NCBI GenBank assembly: GCA_910584995.1
Contig: CAJUDW010000042.1
Location: 1 to 14,278, forward strand
Reading direction: 5' to 3'
From: an uncultured Oscillibacter sp.
Lineage (GTDB): Bacteria > Bacillota > Clostridia > Oscillospirales > Oscillospiraceae
DNA length: 14,278 nt
Position numbers and translations under genes: made by a program. The notes below the pieces were generated by a model. The model was not told where the DNA came from. It was given only the letters and a program-made list of their open reading frames with translations, and did no database searches. Shown piece after piece: positions 1-5,874 of this stretch (position 1 is its first letter; each line of letters starts with the position of its first letter).

Positions 1-2221
1 CGATCTGGAGGGTCAGGCCCTGGGCGGTGGAGACGTTCTCCAGGGAGCCGGCCTTAGCCTCTTCGATCTTGATGAAGCTGGCGAACTTGTCAACATCGCT
101 CATGTCAGTGCTTTCCTTCACGGAGGACAGCTGCTGGATGGTGGTGTTGCCCTTGTTGTCGTGGCCGACGGAGAAGGTGCCGTTGTTCTCCTTGGCAACG
201 GTGGTCAGGCGGGTGGCGGCAATCTTGGCGTCGAAGGTGCCTTCCTTGAGGTTCATGTCAGTCAGGTCGATGACATTCTTGGCGTCCTTGAACTTGCTGT
301 CCGCACCCAGGGCCACGGTGTAGGTGGTGTCGCCCAGGGTAATCTTGTTGCCGTCCTGCTGCATATACTTGCTGAGGTCCAGGGTCGCGTTGGCCAGACG
401 GTTGCCGCCGCCGGCGTCACCCACCTGGATATTCTGCACGGCGCCGTTGAGGGTACCGGTAACAGCGGGATCCTTGCCCATCTTGGCGATGTTCACGCCA
501 TTGGCGAACACGCGCTGCATGTCGGCCTCGGTAATGTTGGCCGCCTTAGTGGCGTCAACACCAGTCAGGTCATACACGCCAATAGCCTCGCCGCCCAGGC
601 CGGTAACCGTCAGCTTGCCAGGAGTGCCAGTCGCGTCAACGCTGACCGTCACAGGATCCTGGCCGTCAGCAGTCAACTGCCATACGTCAGTACCGGCCTT
701 GACAGTGGTGCCGTCAGCCTCGTACTCCTTCGCGATATACTTCAGGTTCACGCTGCCGGTGGCTTCGCCGTCCAGATTCGGGAACAGGGTCTTCAGCGTA
801 TCCTTCAGCGCGGCATCGCCCACGAACTTGCCATCAAGAGCGGTGTCTTCGCCGATGGTCTGGCCCAGGTTGACGGTCTTTCCGTCCAGTTCGGTTCCGG
901 CAACGGCAACTTCACCGGTGCTGGTCAGCGTGAGATTGTACTTGGTGGCAGTAAACGAACCCTCAAAGCCGGAGGCCTGCGTGAAGGTCACGCCAGCCGT
1001 ACCGGTAGCAGTAGAACTGGTGCCAGCCGCAATGGTGCCCACGCTGCCGGTGGCAACCACGGTGTCGCCGATGCAGAGGTTGGCGGTAGAGCCATCGAAC
1101 TTGACAGAAACGTCGCCGGTCAGGCCGTTCTTGTTGGCAAAGTCCCGGATCTCCTTAAAGTCTGCGGTGCCAGTAACAGTGGCAGCAAGTTTGAGATCCA
1201 GAGCACCGGTCTTCGAGGCAGCGGCGTCTTCCAGGGGCGCGCTGGCCAGGGCCGTGGTAGCGTCCTTGCCGGAACCAGTAGTCTTATAGGGAGAGGCAGA
1301 CAGCGTGATCTCGGTATCCTTAACGGTGATATCGTCCTCGGGATTCATGCCGGTGTTGGTCAGAGAATAGCTGACAGTGGTGGGGGGATTGAAGGCCTTG
1401 GTCTCAGTGCCGGTGAACTGCAGGGAGTTGCCGTCGGCCTTGACCTTGAAGTCCATGCTGACGTTCTGGTCGTCAGTGAAACTCTGGGTGGCATACTTCT
1501 CGGCAATGGCAGTGGCGATGTCGGCGGCGGTCATGCCGGCCTTCACATCAACACTCAGGGTCACCTTGTTGCCGCCGCTGCCGATTTCCAGGTTCAGGGT
1601 GTCGTCGCCCGCAACGTTCAGGTTGTCAAGCTTCACGGAGAAGCTGGCCTTCTGGGCGTCGGCGCCGTCAGCCTCGAGAACGGTCTTGCCGGCCTCGATA
1701 GCGCCCTGGGTGGTGCCAAAGCCGGCGGCCTTCATCATATCGGCGATCTCAGAGGAGTCCAGCTTGGTGTACTCAGCACCGCGGACAGCGCCCTTTTCCA
1801 TGGAGCCGTCCAGCAGGTTGATGCCGTTGAAGTTGGCGGAGTCGGCGATACGGTCGATTTCGGAACGAAGCTGGTCAACTTCCTTCTGGAGGTTGGCGCG
1901 GTCAACTTCGTTGTCATAGGTGCCGTTGGCGGACTGCTCAGCCAGGTAGACCATGCGGTTCAGCATGTCCTGGACTTCCTGCATGGCGCCCTCAGCGGTC
2001 TTCACCAGGGAGATGCCGTCCTTGACGTTCTTCTGGGCGGCGTCCAGGCCGGTGATCTGGGCGCGCATCTTCTCGGAAATAGCGAGGCCCGCGGCGTCGT
2101 CGCCGGCGCGGTTGATCTTGTAGCCGGAGGACAGCTTTTCCAGGTTCTTGGAAAGCGCGGAGGTGTTGGCGTTGTAGTTGCGGTAGGCGTTCATCGCCAT
2201 AATATTGTGTTGAATACGCAT
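1..2221 (-). CDS. fliC: Flagellin, very large variable domain; 3' end cut by window edge
   Basis: Filament subunit of the bacterial flagellum, exported by the flagellar type III apparatus and polymerised outside the cell. Translation from the ATG at 2221 gives 740 codons with no stop before the left edge. Residues 1-140 form a classic D0/D1 start: MRIQHNIMAMNAYRN, then LSSGYKINRAGDDAAGLAIS and finally SANFNGINLLDGS. Residues matching Salmonella TLR5-contact positions R90, L94 and E114 are present (R89, L93, E114). About residues 145-735 are a Thr/Ala/Gly/Asp-rich variable region, far longer than in common flagellins. The last visible residues, AQGLTLQI, look like the start of the conserved C-terminal D1/D0 segment, so about 130 residues are probably missing and the full protein would be about 870. 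Cys383 is unusual for a flagellin. The SD AAGGAGA (2234-2228) lies 6 nt before the ATG. Family is certain; the symbol is by convention. Confidence 0.96.
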   Translation of the reverse strand, partial: MRIQHNIMAMNAYRNYNANTSALSKNLEKLSSGYKINRAGDDAAGLAISEKMRAQITGLDAAQKNVKDGISLVKTAEGAMQEVQDMLNRMVYLAEQSANGTYDNEVDRANLQKEVDQLRSEIDRIADSANFNGINLLDGSMEKGAVRGAEYTKLDSSEIADMMKAAGFGTTQGAIEAGKTVLEADGADAQKASFSVKLDNLNVAGDDTLNLEIGSGGNKVTLSVDVKAGMTAADIATAIAEKYATQSFTDDQNVSMDFKVKADGNSLQFTGTETKAFNPPTTVSYSLTNTGMNPEDDITVKDTEITLSASPYKTTGSGKDATTALASAPLEDAAASKTGALDLKLAATVTGTADFKEIRDFANKNGLTGDVSVKFDGSTANLCIGDTVVATGSVGTIAAGTSSTATGTAGVTFTQASGFEGSFTATKYNLTLTSTGEVAVAGTELDGKTVNLGQTIGEDTALDGKFVGDAALKDTLKTLFPNLDGEATGSVNLKYIAKEYEADGTTVKAGTDVWQLTADGQDPVTVSVDATGTPGKLTVTGLGGEAIGVYDLTGVDATKAANITEADMQRVFANGVNIAKMGKDPAVTGTLNGAVQNIQVGDAGGGNRLANATLDLSKYMQQDGNKITLGDTTYTVALGADSKFKDAKNVIDLTDMNLKEGTFDAKIAATRLTTVAKENNGTFSVGHDNKGNTTIQQLSSVKESTDMSDVDKFASFIKIEEAKAGSLENVSTAQGLTLQI

Positions 2222-2227
2222 AACAAA

Positions 2228-2264
2228 TCTCCTTATTTAATTCCGGACGCGATCCATGCGTCCG
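2228..2264 (-). promoter_or_regulatory. Flagellin leader: GGA-loop hairpin plus SD, candidate CsrA target
   Basis: On the mRNA strand a perfect 7-bp stem, CGGACGC/GCGTCCG (2264-2258 with 2250-2244), encloses the 7-nt loop ATGGATC. The loop has GGA at its centre. Thirteen nucleotides after the stem lies the SD AAGGAGA, which also contains GGA. Two GGA sites, one in a hairpin loop and one over the SD, is the arrangement by which CsrA represses hag translation in Bacillus subtilis. That CsrA acts here is inference; no csrA or fliW gene is in the window. Confidence 0.5.
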
Positions 2265-2412
2265 TCCAAAATTTGCGCCTCCCGGCCCCGGGCATCTGGC
2301 CAGACTGCCCGGTTCCGCTTGGCGCGGCAACTCTATTTCAACCGGCCGCGCGGACCGATCGAAACCAAAAACAAACCAAGCGCAAACCGCTTACACTTTT
2401 TTCATCGGCTGA

Positions 2413-2438
2413 ACATCGGGAAAAATAATAGCCCTTTC
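2413..2438 (-). promoter_or_regulatory. Candidate sigma-28 (SigD/FliA-type) flagellin promoter
   Basis: On the minus strand GAAA (2438-2435) and CCGATGT (2419-2413) are separated by exactly 15 nt. The Bacillota sigma-D pattern is TAAA-N15-CCGATAT, so there are two mismatches. A second -10-like octamer, GCCGATGA (2409-2402), follows just downstream but lacks a good -35. Either placement leaves a leader of roughly 170-185 nt before the flagellin ATG. Flagellin genes are usually sigma-28 dependent, which supports the call, but the match alone is modest. Confidence 0.45.
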
Positions 2439-2484
2439 GGATTTTTTTCGGAGATTTTCCCAAACATCACCAGCCCCAAATCCG

Positions 2485-2513
2485 GCATAACCGGGGAAAT
2501 ATTGAGGATACTA
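2485..2513 (+). promoter_or_regulatory. Candidate sigma-G promoter of spoVT
   Basis: GCATA (2485-2489) and GATACTA (2507-2513) are separated by 17 nt. The forespore sigma-G pattern is roughly gHATR-N17/18-CATWHTA, and only the first base of the -10 element deviates. The distance to the spoVT ATG at 2557 leaves a leader of about 36 nt. In B. subtilis spoVT is transcribed by sigma-G, so position and match agree. Confidence 0.6.
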
Positions 2514-2556
2514 TCTTTTGCCAGACATAAATAAATGGACAAAAGGAGTTTTGGAT

Positions 2557-3096
2557 ATGAAAGCAACTGGAATTGTGCGCCGGATCGACGACCTGGGCCG
2601 GGTGGTAATTCCCAAGGAGATCCGCCGCACTATGCGTATCCGGGAGGGCGACCCCCTGGAGATTTACACCAGCCGGGACGGCGAGGTTATTTTTAAGAAG
2701 TATTCCCTTCTGGGCGGCGTGGAGGATTTCGCGGGGCAGCTTTGCGAAACCATGAGCCGCTCCACCGGCAGCATCTGCGCCGTTACGGACCGGGACACGG
2801 TCATTGCCGTGGCCGGAGGCGGCAAGCGGGAACTGATGGGAAAGCGCATCACCTCCGATCTGGAGCGGGTGATGGAAAGCCGCCGGATTTATCAGTTTAA
2901 CGGCGAGGGCCAGCCCCTGCCGGTGTGCGACGGCAGCGACAAACTGCTGACCAACGTAGCCGCGCCCATCCTCTCCGAGGGCGACCTGCTGGGTTTGGTG
3001 CTCTTTGTGGGGGACGGCGGCGCCGTGACCGGCGACACGGAATATAAGCTGGCGCAGACCATTGCCGCCTTTTTGGGCAGGCATATGGAGGGGTAA
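2557..3096 (+). CDS. spoVT: Stage V sporulation transcription regulator SpoVT
   Basis: DNA-binding regulator of the developing forespore that tunes sigma-G-dependent genes, spore coat and germination properties. It has 179 residues, matching the usual size of about 178. Residues 1-50 are the AbrB-type swapped-hairpin DNA-binding domain, with the hallmark stretches MKATGIVRRIDDLGRVVIPK and IRRTMRIREGDPLEI. Residues about 55-178 form the GAF-like C-terminal domain (CAVTDRDTVIAVAGG, APILSEGDLLGLVLF, ending TIAAFLGRHMEG). The ATG at 2557 was chosen because AAAGGAG lies about 8 nt upstream and the protein begins exactly like known SpoVT. An in-frame extension back to 2518 has no ribosome binding site. 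It is divergent from flagellin and followed by its own terminator, so it is probably monocistronic. It is strong evidence that the organism forms endospores. Confidence 0.97.
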   Translation: MKATGIVRRIDDLGRVVIPKEIRRTMRIREGDPLEIYTSRDGEVIFKKYSLLGGVEDFAGQLCETMSRSTGSICAVTDRDTVIAVAGGGKRELMGKRITSDLERVMESRRIYQFNGEGQPLPVCDGSDKLLTNVAAPILSEGDLLGLVLFVGDGGAVTGDTEYKLAQTIAAFLGRHMEG

Positions 3097-3141
3097 TCCC
3101 TCAAAAACGTCCCCACAGGCTGCGGGCCTGGGGCGCAGTGC

Positions 3142-3182
3142 AAATAGCCGGGCGGGCCAAAAGGCCCGCCCGCCCCTATTTT
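3142..3182 (+). terminator. Rho-independent-type terminator after spoVT
   Basis: A perfect 9-bp GC stem, GGGCGGGCC/GGCCCGCCC (3150-3158 with 3163-3171), has an AAAA loop. Outside it AAATAG (3142-3147) can pair with CTATTT (3176-3181), extending the stem across a small internal loop, and the run ends in TTTT. A weaker hairpin (CAGGC/GCCTG around 3116-3130) precedes it. The outer A/T pairing could let it work in both directions. Confidence 0.7.
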
Positions 3183-3236
3183 CCAGGCATAAATCACTGC
3201 CGTCCCCGTAGGCTTTACAGAAAGGAGTGGGCGAAC

Positions 3237-4586
3237 ATGCTCGACTGGCTGGAAACCGCCCAACGGTTCCTCTGGGGCGGCGGCACGCTGGCATTGGTGA
3301 TGGGGACGGGCCTGTTCCTCACGCTCCGGACGGGCTTCCTTCCCTGGCGGAACCTGCCCTGGGCCATCCGGACGGCGCTGGGGCGGGAATCCCGGCGGGG
3401 AAGGGGCGCATCCTCCTTCTCCGCCCTCATGACGGCTCTGGCGGCGACGGTGGGCACCGGGAACATCGCAGGCGTCGCCACCGCCCTGGCGGCCGGCGGG
3501 CCGGGGGCCCTGGTGTGGATGGAACTGTCGGCCCTGGCAGGGCTTTCCACCAAGTGCGCCGAATGTCTGCTGTCGGTGAAGTACCGGAAAATCCTCCCCG
3601 GCGGGGAGCGGGTGGGCGGGCCCATGTACGTCATGCGGGCGGCTCTGGGGCGGCCGGGGGCGGTGATGGGGGCCGTCTTTGCCCTGGCCGCCGCTGCCGG
3701 GGCCTTCGGCGTGGGCGGCATGGTCCAGTCCAAAGCAGTGGCGGAGGCCCTGGGGGCGTCCTTCGGCGTACCCGCCCGCGCCACGGGGCTGGCGGCGGCA
3801 GGTCTGACCCTGGCAGTGCTGCTGCGGGGCAGCGGCGGCATCATCAGCACATGTGAGAAGCTGGTGCCCATTATGGCGGTATTCTATTTTGTGTGCGGCG
3901 GGGCGGTTATCCTGGGCAATTGGCAGAACGTACCCGCCGCCCTGGCCTCCATGTTCCGGGGGGCCTTTTCCCTGGAGGCCGCCGCAGGCGGGGCAGCCGG
4001 GACAGCCGTCACCATGCTGGAGGCCCTCCGCTGGGGGGTGGCCCGGGGCGTCTTTTCCAATGAGGCGGGCACCGGCGCGGCGGGCATTGCCGCCGCCTCC
4101 GCGGACGTAGACAGTCCCGCCCGGCAGGGATACATCAACATGGCGGGCGTTTTTTTCGACACCATAATCCTCTGCACGGTAACGGGCCTTGCCGTGTGCG
4201 CCTCCGGCGTTTTGGAGGAAGGAGCGGACGGCACGGCCCTGGCCATCCGGGCCTTCGAAACGGTCCTTGGTTCCCGGGGGGCGGGCCTTGTCAGCGTGTC
4301 CCTGGCACTGTTCGCCTTCTCCACCATCTTGGGGTGGGAGTTCCAGGGGGAACAGGCCTTCGGGTATCTCTCCGGCAGGCGGCTCCTTCCCGCCTACCGG
4401 CTGGCCTTTGTGCTGGCGGTGCTGGCAGGGGCGGAAATCCGGCTGGGCGCGGTGTTTCTGCTGGCGGACATCTGCAATGCCCTGATGTGCCTGCCGAACC
4501 TGCTGTGCCTGCTGGTCCTGTCTGGCGAAACAGCCCGGGAACTGCGGGCGTTCCAAGGGATCCGGCGGAGCGGCAGGCGATTGTAA
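3237..4586 (+). CDS. Sodium:alanine/glycine symporter family (AGCS) transporter
   Basis: Inner-membrane secondary transporter taking up a small neutral amino acid, usually alanine or glycine, with sodium. It has 449 residues, normal for the family (about 450-480). The signature TVGTGNIAGVATALAAGGPG (residues 71-90) is followed by a Lys/Cys/Glu stretch ending VKYRK and by GGPMY at 128-131. The second conserved block, VFSNEAGTG (272-280), precedes a helix with VFFDTIILCTVTG, and FAFSTILGWEFQGEQ comes near the C-terminus. About eleven hydrophobic segments are present. The ATG at 3237 has AAAGGAG upstream; an in-frame ATG at 3138 would place a charged non-membrane leader in front and overlaps the terminator region. 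It is flanked by its own terminator upstream and a promoter downstream, so probably a single-gene unit. Exact substrate is not determinable from sequence. Confidence 0.93.
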   Translation: MLDWLETAQRFLWGGGTLALVMGTGLFLTLRTGFLPWRNLPWAIRTALGRESRRGRGASSFSALMTALAATVGTGNIAGVATALAAGGPGALVWMELSALAGLSTKCAECLLSVKYRKILPGGERVGGPMYVMRAALGRPGAVMGAVFALAAAAGAFGVGGMVQSKAVAEALGASFGVPARATGLAAAGLTLAVLLRGSGGIISTCEKLVPIMAVFYFVCGGAVILGNWQNVPAALASMFRGAFSLEAAAGGAAGTAVTMLEALRWGVARGVFSNEAGTGAAGIAAASADVDSPARQGYINMAGVFFDTIILCTVTGLAVCASGVLEEGADGTALAIRAFETVLGSRGAGLVSVSLALFAFSTILGWEFQGEQAFGYLSGRRLLPAYRLAFVLAVLAGAEIRLGAVFLLADICNALMCLPNLLCLLVLSGETARELRAFQGIRRSGRRL

Positions 4587-4601
4587 AATTTTCGTGAATG
4601 G

Positions 4602-4632
4602 TTGCAATTTTCGATTTTAGTGGTAATATAAT
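4602..4632 (+). promoter_or_regulatory. Candidate sigma-A promoter for the G3E GTPase pair
   Basis: TTGCAA (4602-4607) is followed by TATAAT (4627-4632), a perfect -10, in an AT-rich island between GC-rich genes. Spacing is 19 nt, longer than ideal; an overlapping TAATAT (4624-4629) would give 16 nt. The stretch 4621-4637 has a weak dyad (TGGTAAT-ATA-ATTCTCG) over the -10 that loosely resembles a Fur-family operator half-site. It is too imperfect to call. Confidence 0.55.
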
Positions 4633-4650
4633 TCTCGTTTAGAAATATAC

Positions 4651-4681
4651 GGAACCCGAGGGAAAACTGCCTGCGGGTTCC
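4651..4681 (+). promoter_or_regulatory. Leader hairpin directly upstream of the SD
   Basis: GGAACCCG (4651-4658) pairs perfectly with CGGGTTCC (4674-4681). Inside, AGG/CCT can extend the stem past a one-base bulge, leaving a loop of about 8 nt. It starts about 12 nt after the expected transcription start from the 4627-4632 -10 box and ends immediately before the SD-like AGGAAAGGG. There is no U-tract, so it is not a normal terminator; it may stabilise the 5' end or control translation. Confidence 0.55.
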
Positions 4682-4700
4682 AGGAAAGGGACTTGATATT

Positions 4701-5852
4701 ATGACGAAAATCGACATTATCTCCGGATTCCTGGGGGCGGGCAAAACCACGCTCATCAAAAAGCTTCTGGCAGAGGCTTTCCCCGGCGAGAAGCTGGTTC
4801 TTATTGAGAACGAGTTTGGCGAGATCAGCATTGACGGCGGCTTTTTGAAGGAGTCCGGCGTCCAGATTTCCGAAATGTCCTCTGGGTGCATCTGCTGTTC
4901 CCTGGTAGGGGACTTCAACCAGGCCCTGAAGGACGTGGCGGATCAGTTCCACCCGGATCGGATCCTCATTGAGCCCTCTGGCGTAGGCAAGCTTTCGGAC
5001 GTGATTGTGGCGGTGGAGAACACTGCCGCCGAGATGCCGGAACTGAAGCTGAACAGCTTTGTCACCGTGGCCGATGCCAGCAAGGTGAAGGTCTATATGA
5101 AGAATTTCGGGGAGTTCTACAACAACCAGATCGAAAGCGCCGGGACCATTGTCCTCTCCCGCACCCAGAAACTCAGCCAGGAAAAGCTGGAGGCCGCTGT
5201 GGCCATGCTCCAGGAAAAAAACCCGGAGGCCGCCATCCTCACCACCCCCTGGGATCAGCTGGACGGCAAGGTAATTCTCTCCGCAATTGAAAAGGTATCC
5301 CTGGCGGAAGAACTGCTGGCCAAAATGCGTGCGGAACACGAGGCCGAGGCGGCTGAACACGAGACGGAGCACCATCACCATGATCATGAACACCATCATG
5401 ATCATCATCACGAACATGATCACGAGCATGATCACGATCACGAACATGAACACCATCATGATCACGATCACGACCATGAGCACTATCACGAGCACGACCA
5501 CGATCACGACCATGAGCACTATCACGAGCACGACCACGATCACGACCATGGCTGCTGCGAACACCATCACCACCATGCCGACGAGGTGTTCTCCTCCTGG
5601 GGCAGGGAAACGCCCAAGGCCTTCACCCACGGGGATCTGGACCGGATCCTTGCGGCCCTGGATTCCGGCGAGTACGGCGCAATCCTCCGGGCCAAAGGCA
5701 TTGTCAACGGCGAGAACGGCGCGTGGCTGGAGTTCGACTATGTACCTGAGGAACACCAGGTGCGCCCGGGGCATCCGGACTATACCGGCAGGCTCTGCGT
5801 CATCGGCGCGGAACTGAAAGAAGATAAACTGGCGGAACTTTTCGGCCTGTAA
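4701..5852 (+). CDS. G3E/COG0523 CobW-type GTPase with long His-rich metal-binding tract
   Basis: Putative GTP-dependent metallochaperone of the COG0523 branch of the G3E family, whose members handle zinc, cobalt, nickel or iron in the cytoplasm. It has 383 residues. Walker A GFLGAGKTT is at 9-17, the metal-binding CxCC as GCICC at 62-66, and the Walker-B-like IEPSG at 90-94. The usual guanine motif NKxD is replaced by SRTQ (153-156). Residues about 220-292 are almost wholly His, Asp and Glu with a CC pair at 285-286, a probable metal buffer. Residues about 294-383 form the CobW C-terminal domain (SSWGRETPKAF, AILRAKGIV, TGRLCVIGAEL). The SD-like AAAGGGA lies about 10 nt upstream of the ATG. 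The downstream gene follows closely, so they are probably one operon. Zinc or nickel specificity cannot be read from sequence. Confidence 0.93.
   Translation: MTKIDIISGFLGAGKTTLIKKLLAEAFPGEKLVLIENEFGEISIDGGFLKESGVQISEMSSGCICCSLVGDFNQALKDVADQFHPDRILIEPSGVGKLSDVIVAVENTAAEMPELKLNSFVTVADASKVKVYMKNFGEFYNNQIESAGTIVLSRTQKLSQEKLEAAVAMLQEKNPEAAILTTPWDQLDGKVILSAIEKVSLAEELLAKMRAEHEAEAAEHETEHHHHDHEHHHDHHHEHDHEHDHDHEHEHHHDHDHDHEHYHEHDHDHDHEHYHEHDHDHDHGCCEHHHHHADEVFSSWGRETPKAFTHGDLDRILAALDSGEYGAILRAKGIVNGENGAWLEFDYVPEEHQVRPGHPDYTGRLCVIGAELKEDKLAELFGL
5380..5405. repeat. Perfect inverted repeat inside the His-rich coding segment
   Basis: ATGATCATGA (5380-5389) and TCATGATCAT (5396-5405) are exact reverse complements around a 6-nt centre, ACACCA. 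The sequence encodes alternating His/Asp/Glu codons. It may simply follow from the CAT/GAT codon mix, but it would form a hairpin in the mRNA or in single-stranded DNA. Confidence 0.75.
5463..5550. repeat. 36-bp tandem direct repeat encoding His-rich units
   Basis: Copy one spans 5463-5498, copy two 5499-5534 (identical) and a partial third copy 5535-5550. Each unit encodes the twelve residues HDHDHEHYHEHD. As 36 bp is a multiple of three, gain or loss of units keeps the frame, so the metal-binding tract could vary in length between strains by slippage or recombination. Confidence 0.93.
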
Positions 5853-5874
5853 CATGGGAAGGAACGCGAAAGAC

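Larger units (their letters stand above)
2222..2556. other. Divergent intergenic region between flagellin and spoVT
   Basis: This 335-bp gap holds the flagellin leader and promoter candidate on the minus strand and the spoVT promoter on the plus strand. The segment 2265-2400 is GC-rich nearest flagellin and then A/C-rich on the plus strand, with GGTTT repeated three times on the minus strand. I see no plausible gene, tRNA or transposon end in it. Reading frames crossing it are extensions of shadow frames from the flanking genes. Confidence 0.8.

Noticed and set aside
161..2428. Long 755-residue open frame on the plus strand
   Set aside because: It is antisense to flagellin. The product is a Gly/Val/His-rich run without family features and arises from GC-rich codon use on the other strand.
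3138..3236. Upstream ATG extension of the symporter
   Set aside because: It adds 33 charged residues, overlaps the spoVT terminator and lacks an SD, while 3237 has AAAGGAG.
2892..4607. 571-residue minus-strand frame over the symporter
   Set aside because: Composition is Pro/Gly/Gln/Arg-rich, there is no SD, and it lies wholly opposite two clear genes; a GC-driven shadow.
4621..4637. Fur/Zur-type operator over the GTPase promoter
   Set aside because: Only one half resembles the consensus; the other half and the spacing do not fit well enough to call.
5463..5550. Short tandem repeats as a possible CRISPR array
   Set aside because: Copies abut with no spacers and lie in frame within a coding His-rich tract.
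5854..5874. Earlier ATG for the second G3E protein
   Set aside because: Only two nucleotides after the preceding stop codon's first A pair and without a good SD; the 5875 ATG has GGAAGGA and gives a typical CobW start. Not fully excluded.
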